The notes below the pieces were generated by a model, which did no database searches, was not told where the DNA came from, and saw only the letters and a program-made list of their open reading frames with translations. From the NCBI GenBank assembly GCA_013407085.1, contig JACCGJ010000663.1, positions 62,001-126,000 on the forward strand: a DNA stretch of 64,000 nt. Direction: 5' to 3'. Every line of letters starts with the position of its first letter. The first letter of the stretch is position 1. Source of the stretch: Atriophallophorus winterbourni (lineage: Eukaryota; Platyhelminthes; Trematoda; Plagiorchiida; Microphallidae). Shown here one piece after another: positions 33,890 to 44,467 of the stretch. The position numbers and the translations under genes were made by a program.

Positions 33890-35350
33890 GCTCCATGAAT
33901 AGATTATAGTGCTTCATTGATGTCTTGAATCACGAAAAGCCACGCGCTTAGTTCGGAAGCGAGATCATTGTAGATTGTTAGCGAGTCACGTTCCCACATT
34001 CGAACGCCGTGGACAGTGCATTTGTATCCTCCTACACAGTCAAAAACTAGGTTTTCACTTGAAAGCCTTGTCATCGAAGCCAAGTACGAGTGAGTTTAGT
34101 GTCCGGGACAAGTTTTGTGAGCATTGAGTCTGTCTTTTAGAGGGCGTGGCCTTTGGATAAGAACGGAAAGTGGGGGTGATTCGCGTCAGAACGGTACGTT
34201 AGATGCTTGGACAGTATATCGGACGCCTAAGGTTATCCAGCGGCACCAGTGGTCAAGCACATAAAAATATCGTTGAGCCTGCGACATTAGTGAGCATGTA
34301 TCACATACATAAAGTAGTACAGGGCGAATCACTGCTTAAGAAGCATGTGCTTTATTTTAAGACTAATCCCAGGCCTTCGCCGTATGGTCTTTCAATTGCA
34401 AAAGCGTCGCGCACATGATCAACCCTCAACGGAATATCATTTTTCGCTTAACTGTTGGGTAGCATACAGGAACTGAGGTGTTTGAAGATTAGATCATACT
34501 GAACCGGACTGTCCTAGACGTTTGACTGACGTGTGCCTGGTTTACCGGTAGAAAATATGCCCTTGTTTTGTAGTGTTTATCTTTTGCAGCGAAGCTACAA
34601 ATGTGGTCTAAAAGCATTTGCAGCGTTTCACTAAAAACAACTACATCATCAGCGTAATCTAGTTAGAAGATCGGGAGATCCATTTAGACTTAAAACCCTT
34701 AGTAGTCCGTTAATGTCTGGTTCATAATTCCGTCGATCACATCATTAAACAGATCTGACGGCAGCATAAAGCCTTGCCTGATCCATGTGTTCAACTTAAA
34801 TTCACGAGATTATTTCACCGTATACGCGAACCTGAGCCTGAGTATAGTAATAATAGGCTCCAATTAGACTAACGGGATTCAAGTGGACCCCATCCGATAG
34901 CATGATGTCCATAAACAACCACGGTCTATGGATTCGAAAGCAGCGCGAAATTGATAAAACAAGCTATCATTTGCTGATGATACAGTGCACATTGCTCCAG
35001 AATTTTGCGCAAGGTGAATATTTGGTCCACGCATCTAGGCCAGGGGCAAAACCCGCCTTGGTTTAGTCTATTGTGCACATTTCGTTCGGCGGAGGACTGA
35101 TTTAGCTGCAATGTCTCGAACCGTTTAGCTGAGGTATAAAAGAGCTTATTCAGTGGTGGTTGGTGTACACAGATTTATGTCCACTTCTAGTTTGGGGTAG
35201 AATGATAGGGAAAACCTCCGTCTCCCAGATGGTTTGAAACAGTTTGTGTTGTAGAGATAGTAATGCGTCAGAATTCTATGGAAATCTCGTCATCACTTGG
35301 CAATCTAGCGTTCTTCATTCTTTGTAAAACGCTAGAAATCTCGTACTTTT
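33890..35350 (-). pseudogene. RTE-like LINE reverse transcriptase
   Basis: Minus-strand frames give, in order, LFQTIWETEVFPIILPQT (about 35220), GFCPWPRCVDQIFTLRKIL (about 35000-35070), a TWIRQGFMLPSDLFNDVID stretch and DYADDVVVFSE (34642-34659, catalytic YADD). The C-terminus has RPVLLYVCDTCSL and HGVRMWERDSLTIYNDLA, ending at a TAA near 33905. The order and motifs fit RTE-type elements of trematodes. Many stops and frame changes show it is dead. Its 3' end lies only about 20 bases from the tail of LINE copy 3, so one inserted next to the other. Confidence 0.8.
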
Positions 35351-35900
35351 ATGCTTACCGCTTAATTTTTATATACTGCCTAATGTGCGCCTACTTTTAA
35401 ACATTACTGTAGAGACGAGATACTGAACATTTCTTATTCTTCCTTCTTCTTCTCTTAAATGGAACCTCATTTTTGCAAGGCGTCACTAGCTGCACTCACC
35501 AACTCCCCTCGAATTGACTGCTAAATTCGTCGTAGATTAGTATGTACTCAGGTAGCTTGCCAAGCCTTCGAAATTAGCGACTCTACTTTCAATCTAATGT
35601 AGGCAGTATTGCGAATGTGGCTATCGGTTGCTTGTAATTTTCAAGCACGAAAACCGACAAGCGAATTGTACTTCATAAGCTGCTCTATTTCGTTAACAAT
35701 TGTACAATAAGGATGAACTCGGGTCATTAGCTGTTTTTCGGTTATTTTAGCTTGTACAGGGATGAACATGCGGAAATGTGTACTCTGTGTGGAGCATAAC
35801 GTTAGCATGTCTGATGACACTATTCGATTTCAATCGGGAATAAAGTGCCGTTTCGATCCGCCAGATGAAGCACAATCCAAGATACAAGAACTCAGATCTC
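35351..35900. other. No recognised feature
   Basis: AT-rich sequence; may include the upstream part of the RTE-like element, but no further motif could be read. Confidence 0.4.
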
Positions 35901-35904
35901 AGAA

Positions 35905-36560
35905 CGATTTTTGGTAGAAAAAGCGGTATGCTTAACAATAACCATAGTATGCCAAGGTATATGGAGTAAAAATATAAAATCTCTCAAAAATCAATAGTGA
36001 CAGTTACATACCACATGGTTCGTCATAAACTCATCGAGTTTAGAAGAGAGAACCGCAACAGATTCCAAACGTGTGATTTCTTCAGGCAAATATTCCAAGT
36101 GAAACAAATTGTTACCGAGAAACAATTATGATGAATATCCAATCGAGAATGCGGAATGCTTAAAGACTGAATGTTTTCGTGTTCGAGTAAGACCATTGGG
36201 CTTTAGCAAGTGTTTTAGGGAATGGTTTTCCGTATGCAAGATTTTGAATGCTAACAGGAGATCATTCTGTATCTGTCGTTGGGTAAAATCATGCAGATTT
36301 AGCTTTAACATTCGCCCTTTGAAAGGCAAATTTCTGTAACGGGCGACCGACTTTGTCACACGATGATAAATCCTGTCAAGTAGTTCGATATCCTTCCTCA
36401 GCCATGGTTCCCAGGCTTGGATGGAATATTCCATAGCAGGACGTACATACGTATCATTATTAACCGGGGTAAGGTTTCGGGCGTGAAAATTCGGAATATC
36501 CTTTTTAGAGGACTCAAGATGCGGCAGACTTTATTGTACACTATCTGGCAATGATGTCCA
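35905..36560 (-). pseudogene. CR1-like LINE copy 4: ORF2 end and 3' tail
   Basis: On the minus strand, AWEPWLRKDIELLDRIYHR and RNLPFKGRMLKLNLHDF read in one open frame (36434-36126), followed by the shared 3' untranslated end (to about 35910). It is nearly the same as copy 1 at 22440-23030. It begins at about 36560 within GHHCQIVYNK-type sequence and is 5' truncated there. Confidence 0.88.
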
Positions 36561-36561
36561 G

Positions 36562-36720
36562 GCTTAAGGATTCAAGGTTCAAGATTTATGGCGAAGAAAA
36601 ACCAAATAGCTGTATAATACTATAGGATATGCGTATAAAAGTGAAACAAAGCGTACCTTAATGTTTGCGTCCATATGCTTCAAATGTGGAGTAAAAGTAA
36701 TTTTAATTGTGACATGGAAG
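36562..36720 (-). repeat. Short LINE tail fragment
   Basis: Begins with GGATTCAAGGTTCAAG, the reverse complement of the CTTGAATC-type tail, and matches 29868-29940 for about 70 bases. It is probably the 3' end of another, very short LINE copy on the minus strand, inserted at or next to the truncation point of copy 4. Confidence 0.5.
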
Positions 36721-36984
36721 GAGGAAATTTCGGTCGACATTATAATTTTGGGTAATTTATTGTCTAGGTGTGTGTGTGTAAGAACGAAGCACTAATGGAT
36801 TTCAGTAAACTGGGGCCAACGCAGTATTTTGTTCCACAAACACTGCGCATTAAGGTATACACAATTAATACTGGTTTTGGTATGTAAAGATGATGTATGG
36901 ATGGTGTCTATTGGTCCGCCCCCCCTGAGAGCCGGACCTTTTTGGTTATTTGAACCGTCTTCTGAGTTTGAGGTTTCAGTATCT

Positions 36985-37330
36985 TATCACGGCAATGCTT
37001 CAGCTTGTATTTCTGTGCCTATTCTGACTTCACTGGCAATATTTTTCCTGTGTTGTCGCCAAGTATGTCTGACTAAGTCTGTCATAGCACTTGTTAGAAA
37101 AGTGAGTTTCAAAGGATTTGGTCCATCACCTTTGTAATTGGATAACCGTGGTATTCTGAAAATACTCGCAACGACACCCCGATACGGAGATCTTTTTCTG
37201 CGTAAAAAAATCTGCGGCACACAGTTATATTTAATGGACAGCTACTTGTATGAGTTCGTTTGCAAGCAAAGCTACCAAAATACGGAGTTTTATACAAATT
37301 AATAATGACGTCTCCTAAGTTCATCCTCTT
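36985..37330 (-). pseudogene. CR1-like LINE ORF1 fragment
   Basis: Minus-strand frames read LGDVIINLYKTPYFGSF, then, after a frameshift, SIFRIPRLSNYKGDGPNPLK and LTSAMTDLVRH. These align with DVVNLLLNAHL and DAFRIPRSANNKGQDPSPLK of the ORF1 at 30590-31250. It may belong to the same insertion as copy 4, with the whole middle lost, or be a separate copy. Confidence 0.7.
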
Positions 37331-37597
37331 CCAGAAAACTAAAAGTACAATTTTCTTATCCTATTTTCTGTCATCTATTATGGGTGGAGATGGTCACATT
37401 TTTCGCGGGGCTTCTCTGGAAAAGATCCAGTGAGCTGTTAATGGCATATAAAGACTGAGTCAATGGTCTAGTGGCACTTAAGTCAAGACTCTGCTATTTT
37501 GAGAACGAGATTATGGCTACCATTTGAGAAGTTTAAAAGCGTCGCTCACTGAGTGATACGTCGTAATCAACATACTTTAGGTTAGGATTAGATCAAT

Positions 37598-38095
37598 TCA
37601 ACTTCGCCTAAGCACCAGGGTATTCCGGTATTCAGGTCCTGATAGTTGCTGCTCAGAGGGTCGATTATGCAATCCGCACACCATTTTGTTTGTTTTCTGA
37701 CAAATCCTCTTGAGTAGCACAATGTGATTCTCCAACGTTCGTGCTAAATTTGGGGCTGTTTCGTCCACCAGTGTATAGAAAACATTATTTCGGATCCTGA
37801 TTAATGGGACTGGCTGAAAACGCCTGAAAGCGTGCCAAAATGAGTTCAGCACATTGGAAGCTCGCTTGTATAAGGCATTTTATTGTAGCTTGTTTTTCAG
37901 CTGTCTGCATACACGGATACTAAATTCTTTTTCCGATCTAGTCCACTCTGAACATCGGCGCCAAGAATAAAGATAATGTAGGATGTTCGTCAACCTGTGA
38001 CATTTTAAACTTGCGGAAATAAAACCAGCTTTTTCGCATAAACCACCTGATCGCAGGCAAATATCTGAGTTTTTAATTTCCCCACAGTTCACGTC
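37598..38095 (-). pseudogene. CR1-like LINE copy 5: ORF2 fragment of another subfamily
   Basis: Minus-strand frames read WTRSEKEFSIRVCRQLKNKLQ, then AFRRFQPVPLIRIRNNVFY and TLENHIVLLKRICQKTNKMV. These correspond to the segment EKDLGIRVSFKLKPGHH...RIYHRATKLV of copy 6 but are clearly diverged. Both ends are truncated. Confidence 0.7.
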
Positions 38096-38329
38096 ACATC
38101 ACTCTGATCTAAAACAACTTTACTCGTCACTGTTTTCTCGTTACAATAATCTGAGAATACGTACTGGTCTAATTTCCACTTATCTGCCTTGCCCTGGATG
38201 CTCTACCGCTTAATTTCATGTTTCACCATCCTGTAAAATCAATTTCTGAGAAATACCGGTTATTTTGTGCGTTCTGGTAAGCAGGCGTTAAGAGTAACCT
38301 CACATACAAACCACATCTGCGAGAAGATC

Positions 38330-39300
38330 CATCAGATCTCATTTGAATGTGTTTGGGGAAACCACAATCTATTCACGACAAAACCTATCCCACTAACTTC
38401 GTCAGGTCTGTTACTGACTGTATGGCATTACAACGGGATCTGTGCACCCTACTTCGTTTCTCCCATCTAAATGAGTTACCATTTAACCCTGCAAAATTTA
38501 AAATGCTGCGGCTTGGAAAATCTCTGCACCGCACGTATCAGCTTGGCACGCATGATCTCGTCTGGACCGCTGCAGAAAAAGATCTCGGTATCAGGGTGTC
38601 GTTTAAGCTTAAGCCTGGACATCATTGCCGGATAGTGTACAATAAAGCTTGCCGTATCTTGAGTCTTCTAAAAAGAATATTCAAGATTTTTACACCCGAA
38701 ACCCTACCCCGGGTAATTAACACGTATATACGTCCTGTTATGGAATATTCCATCCAAGCATGGGCACCATGGCTGAGGAAGGACATCGAACTCCTCGACA
38801 GGATTTATCATCGTGCTACAAAATTAGTCTCCCGGTACAGAAATTTGCCTTTCAAAGAGCGAATGTTAAAACTGAACCTACACTATTTTACCCAACGACG
38901 GATACGTTGTGACCTCATGTTAACATTCAAAATCTTGCATACTGAAAACCATCCCCTTAAACACTTGCTAAAGCCCAATGACCTCACTCGAACACGAACA
39001 CATTCAAAGGCTTTAAGCGTCCCGCATTCTCGATTGGATATTCGTTGTAATTTTTTTCTCGGTAAGAATTTGTTTCACTTGGAACTTCTTGCCTGAAGAA
39101 ATCACACGCTCGGAATCTGTTGAGGTTTTCGCTTCCAAACTCGATGAGTTTATGACGAACCATGCGGCATGTGACTGTCCTTATTGATTTTTGAGATATT
39201 TTATATTTTTATATATTCCATATACCTTGTCATCCTATGGTTATTGTCAAGCTTACTGCTTTTTCTACCATAAAACTTTCTGAGTTCTGAGTATCTGAAT
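38330..39300 (+). pseudogene. CR1-like LINE copy 6: intact ORF2 end and 3' tail
   Basis: An uninterrupted 249-residue frame (38347-39096) covers the post-palm and C-terminal part of ORF2: EKDLGIRVSFKLKPGHHCRI, WAPWLRKDIELLDRIYHRAT, HSRLDIRCNFFLGKN. The shared 3' untranslated end follows, with a TTCTGAGTTCTGAGT tail at 39275-39293. No palm motif is present, so it is 5' truncated. The lack of stops makes it the youngest-looking copy in the window. Confidence 0.88.
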
Positions 39301-40210
39301 GGCACATCGGCATGTGCGAAATTTACTTCGCTGTTGAGAAATTTTGCTGTGATTCCTTGCAAAAGTTTAAAGGTTTACATTTCATAATTGATAGTGGGCA
39401 CAAGACTTACATCTTGGATATCGAAAATCATTCACATTTTGCAGAAGCGATGATTCTCTTGAGTAAGACAAGCGCAACGCGCGATAACTGATTAGCAGTT
39501 CATCCCTGTTTTTAAGCAGTCGAGTCGATACTGCCGAACAAGCACCTTTATCCAGGCTGACAGATCGATATTTATCTATTGTTCGATCGGTTTTATATTA
39601 GCCACGACTACCCAATCGAATGGAGACCTTGTGTGAACTGTTCACACTACGCATAGCACACATACTTGCAATGCTATCGGAATCATGGAATCGATTTTAT
39701 CAGTGATCAGGCATCTGATATCGCGTGATTCGTTTTACATCTCGTTCGCTTCATTAGCACATGGTTGTTCATTTTTAAATTCTTTCAAGATGAAAAAATA
39801 TTCACGAGGCGTTATGGTTCACCTAGTATGATGAGTCTCTATGTCGGATTCACTTCCGTCTAAAGAATTCCCGTTTGACGTCCTTCGAGTGTGTTTCAGA
39901 TCGCAGTTTGAACAGTTGATCGACCGTGTTTTAATAGATAAGTAACTCAATCAAATCAATCGAAATGTGTTGTTCGCCCACGATCAATATTCCGCCATAC
40001 AGCTACGCTGGAACAAGGTCTCTTTAGTACCGTTTATTATCGCCTTCCATGAATATGTTTTCCGACATCAAAATAACAATATCAATTCAACCAAATAACA
40101 GCGGTGTTCAATCCGGTCAGTCACAAATTTCACTGGTTTCTGCGACCACAATAACATAGGTAGTAAAACGGGTTTTGTTTGCCTACTGATTAGTTCAGGA
40201 ATCACGTAAA
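39301..40210. other. No recognised feature
   Basis: AT-rich sequence between LINE copies; no motif seen. Confidence 0.45.
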
Positions 40211-40214
40211 AATA

Positions 40215-41010
40215 CATAGAGCACAAATTGTTTTCAACTGGTTTGATAAGGTAAATATGTATAGTTTACTTCGATGCATGGATTCAAAGCTTTATGATGC
40301 AGAATATATTGTTTCAATGTTTGGATTGGTCGACATGAAGTTGTCCAAGTTCGATTTGAATATATCCAAGTTGGGTGAATGTGTAACGTTACGGGGTAGG
40401 GAGTTCCAAGTAAAACATACACGTACAGAATAAAAATACCTTCGACAGTTCAGCCTCGAGTCGGGAATAAGTACTGTTTAGTTATGACTCCGGCTTGTTC
40501 GTGGTGGTAGTCTGTGAATAGTTGATTTAGGGGATGGTTGTGGGTATGAAGTATATTGAACATAAGAATCAAGTCGCCTCTAAGACGGCGGTAGCGAGAG
40601 TCAAAGAGATTGAGGCTTGTAATCCGATCTTCGTATTGTTTATGTTTTAAACCACGTACGAGCTTGGTGGTCCGATGATATATTCTCTGCAAGAGGCTGA
40701 TATCATTCTGTAGCCAGGGTGACCAAGCCTGAACCGCATACTCCATGGTTCGCCTCAAGTACGTATTAATTATTCGATGAACAGTTTGCTTCGTGAAACT
40801 CCCGAACACGCGTTTAAGAAGAAGCAGTACTCGCGACGCCTTTTCATAGACAGCAGTGGCGTTATGCGACGTTTTCAACGTGCTGCTCACCCACACACCC
40901 AAGTCCTTCTCCTTGTCAGTGCTTTCAAGAATATGGGAACCAAGGGTGTCTCCGTGAATACTTGAATCTTGAAAGCTTACCAAAGTATTCTTACCGTAGC
41001 GTCCTGTTCG
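40215..41010 (-). pseudogene. CR1-like LINE copy 7: ORF2 3' end
   Basis: A minus-strand open frame (40983-40450) has DKEKDLGVWVSSTLKTSHNA, INTYLRRTMEYAVQAWSPWL and RIYHRTTKLVRGLKHKQYED. It continues in a shifted frame with YSVRVCFTWNSLP and SPNLDIFKSNLD near 40380. It is one more subfamily, closest to copy 3 in retaining the WNSLP ending. 5' truncated. Confidence 0.87.
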
Positions 41011-42386
41011 TTAGTGCTCATAATCCTGTTTGAGTGGAACAAATGATGATCGATACCATGTCCATTCGTCAGTTCATCTCAGTGCTCAAGTGGAGTATCA
41101 CCTCTTAAAAGCACAAGCGTTTACATACGTATGAGAGCACACCATTTGGCCGCTTGAGATGCGCGGGCATCGCAGTCCAAGCGTGTGCAAAAACATTTTC
41201 CAGCTCAACCAATTGGGAAGAGATACAAATACTTGGCAAACGGCGCCAGACGATGTTAGTCGCCAGTGAGTGGCAAAATCGGGTGATGCGTCAGAAAAAG
41301 CCAGCGTCCCGGCCACGCTCTGGTTATCAATGTACTTTAACTATCCCATCACATATCGTGATGAAATTTCGCTCTTGTGGTGAATGAAGCTATCGTCGTT
41401 TCTCAGCACTCAACGGAAGCTCGCAAGAATCTAACTGCAATTGCGCTTAGAGCAAACATGGCGGGCATTTATCGTTCATACTCTCCTTGATCGCATGCAT
41501 AGATGAGAAGCAGGATGATCTTTCCCAAATGCCAACATTTCAGACAACACCAGCTGTCAAGACGTCAAAGGCAAGTGGAAAAAACGAACATTACGGACTA
41601 AGGTGTGCGTAGTAATCAACATGTTTGGCGATCGACTGGTCGTGGCCACAGTTGATCCACTGCTGAAGGAATGACGCGAAACTCGGGCAAACAGACCATA
41701 CGGCAGCAAATCATGGCTCGATTCGATTTAGATACACGCAATAGGACAAGCACTCCCAAGCTATTACATAGAGAGAGAGGTTCGTTCCCATTCTCGATCA
41801 ATATATCGAACAAACTCAGTTTTTCCGGGTCGTAAGCCTTCATTTGTGAGAGGAAGGGAGGAAGGAAGGGCAAAGATTCATTCGAAACTTTTAGAACTTC
41901 CAGCTTCAGATTAATGTTAAAAAACAACGAACAGTGTACTCATTAGACATAAAACTATACACATGGTATCATCAAGATTAATTCAACCGTAATGGTTCAA
42001 TAAGCAGTTTCCTTTGGCAAAGGTAGCTTGATGCAAATGGAATGTAGTACCTATGACATGAAGACATTCTAGAAGGCAGTATGATGTGTGTTGATCGATT
42101 TTTTAACCATGATTGACTTTTAAAGAGCTTGTCATGCAGCGAGTGGGAATTATCTTCGAGGATAGAATTTAAAAGCCGATCGCAAAATAAATAGTTAAGA
42201 TTTTCTCAAGAATGTCCTCTTGAGAAAAGAGCTTACGCGTGAGACGATCCTGATGCAACGTTTCAGCAACATAAAGTATTTTGAACGAAATGCAGGGAAA
42301 ATAGTGTGTGAACGCTGCGTTGTTGTTGTTGTTGGCCTCCTTCGGTCGATGTCGACCATGGATGTACATCACATACGCGTGTATGT
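41011..42386. other. No confirmed feature
   Basis: Two minus-strand frames (41098-41316 and 41616-41927) have a repeat-derived look, but I cannot assign them to a family. No splice-supported exon was seen. Confidence 0.4.
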
Positions 42387-43330
42387 TCAAGTTTTGCAGC
42401 TTTTTGAGTGACTAAACAGTCCGATTCGGGAGGAACAATCTCTCCCGCAGCGCTTGCAACGATAGTCAGAATTCGGTTGTATTGCGTCAGTTGCACGTCG
42501 GCGGCGTGATCTGCGTTCAGCCGCCAAGAGCTGTATCTGCTCCTCCCCAGCATGCAGACGACGCTTTACACAGTGCCTCCAATGTGAGCGGTCAAGAGCA
42601 AGTTCTTCCCAACTCGCCGGGTAAATGCCAAGAGCTTTCATATCTCTTTTGCAAACGTCTTTGTACCGCAAGTGCGGTCTGCCCAATGGTCGACTTCCTA
42701 ATTGCAACTCACCATAGAGTAGATCTTTCCATTCTATAGACATGACCAAGCCAGCGCAGGCGGCGCTGTCGCAATAGAGTGAACATGCTCTGTAGACCAG
42801 CTTTTGAAACCACTTCAGCATTAGTTACTCTGTCCATCCACTATATGTTCAAGATACGACGGATGCTTCGTAGATGGAAAGCATTCACCTTGAACACTAC
42901 ATAATATGAGGTAATAAACAAGAGAATGTAAAGTGATAAATTATCCCAGACTTAACGCCGAGAGAACACATACGAGAAAAATAAAAAACCTACGAACTTT
43001 AGTGAGTAAGTATTAATATGATGGGTCCATGTAAGGTTGTCGGATATGGTGATACCAAGATAGCTGACACATTTCACTATAGTCTGTGGACTTAATTCAC
43101 GATAAAGTTCTGAGATTTGAAGACAGATCTTTCTTCTCACGAAGTAGAAATTTTATCTAAAGCAGGAGAGCGGATTCAAAGAGTTGTTCCTGGGTACTGC
43201 ACATTCAATTGCTGCGTCGTCCTCATATGTCAACGTGAAAGTTGAGGGCGACTATGGAAGCGCAGACACGTAAGCTGAACAGAAGAAGGGAGATAGAATC
43301 GCTCCTTGAAGAAACCCTTTCTCGGTCGGG
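42387..43330 (-). pseudogene. LINE of a different clade, with C-terminal zinc finger
   Basis: Minus-strand pieces in order: GFLQGAILSPFF (43275-43318), YEDD (43216-43228, where YADD is usual), VSYLGITISDNLTWTHHIN near 43030, then an open 144-residue frame (42821-42387). That frame has LLYGELQLGSRPLGRPHLRY, KRDMKALGI and a terminal CX2CX12HX3C finger (CKRCGRDCSSRIGLFSHSKSC as its extent). C-terminal fingers of this type occur in several LINE clades and probably bind nucleic acid. The last frame is intact and the RT part is broken. The pieces might come from two elements. Confidence 0.72.
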
Positions 43331-44121
43331 AGCAAGGCAGTGCGTAGCCTGTCCATATCAACAATATTGAGATCTGTCGGAAAAATATTCACATATCCGT
43401 TTTATTATTTCGGTTGGTATGGCTCGCATTTTGAGTTAATCCATGAGTTGGAAACGATCGACAGATTTCGGCATAGTAAAAATAAGCTATCATTCCGATC
43501 AACAAGAAGAGTAGTACGCCACCGAACAACATACTCATGACTTCAAAATACTGGAGTCAGCCCGCACACTGTTGGAGTCCGCCACTCATCACGATGCAAA
43601 GTTGCAGCACAGTCGTGAGGGTAGGCAGTCAAGATTACCTGCACATAGAAAAAACGCCGGTAATTTCTATCACCGTCGATTTCCGCATTCGCTGCGAATA
43701 CAGTACTTTGTCTGCTAGAGTGATATTGCAAGACGCAGTGAACCAAGATACAAAAATATGGCACTGCTTCAAATGAATCAAAACTATTAGATAAAATTAT
43801 ATCCCGTGGACAAGAAACATTCAAAACTAGTGGAATTTGTTTTAGAATTTCATATTCGCCAATTCATAAGAACCGAATCGAAAAATTGTAAAGGCTAAAC
43901 AAATGTTGGAACGTGTAAAAATTATCCCGTTAGTCACGCTGATGTACACAGAAAGTAATCGAAATGAGCAGAGCCACAAAGTTCCCATCTTGGGGTTAAA
44001 GAGAACTTGCAAAAAAGTGTGTGCATACAAAAGATAGCCAAGGCAAGCTAAGTCACTCTCGTGTCCCTGAAAACGAAAAGCACAGAGCGAACAGGACAGC
44101 GAACTGTGAGCTATCTATCCA
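43331..44121. other. Region downstream of the host gene
   Basis: This contains the 3' untranslated region of the minus-strand host gene next to 44122 and otherwise unassigned sequence. No clear AATAAA signal could be fixed as its polyadenylation site. A 93-residue minus-strand frame at 43543-43824 shows no recognised domain. Confidence 0.45.
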
Positions 44122-44467
44122 TCATGAGCTCATCGGGGAAGAAGACGATGTACAATTGGATTGCAACCTTCGAATGCGTTCGTAAATTTTCACCGCAGGA
44201 CCCAATTTGATTCCCAACTCGGTCAGAACGTCCATGCGTTTCATGAGCAGCAGACAGGCCCCGTCGATTTCTTGCTGGTAAAACGCCTCGGCCTCACGGG
44301 CGAAACCCTCGCGCAACAACCAATCGCGCACGTGTTCCACAGACCACGTTCGAATGGCGGTTGGACATTCTTGCACTTTGTTCGTATCCTCGTCGAACGG
44401 ATCAGGAGCAACAGAACGGTTTGATTCGGGCCGATCTGTCTTAATGTCTTGTTCCGCACTCTTTGGA
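44122..44467 (-). CDS. Exon 5 of the SAMD1-like gene (SAM domain)
   Basis: The acceptor is CTCTTTTGTAG before 44467. The first base completes the Ser codon left by exon 4 (AG+T). A 40-residue linker leads to a full SAM domain: WSVEHVRDWLLREGF, EIDGACLLLMKRMDVLTELG, KLGPAVKIYERIRRL. The stop is TGA at 44122-44124. SAM domains of this class form head-to-tail polymers; in SAMD1 the domain is also C-terminal. Confidence 0.92.

Noticed and set aside
41616..41927. 103-residue minus-strand frame
   Set aside because: It has a repeat-derived look but no motif I can name; not annotated as a gene.
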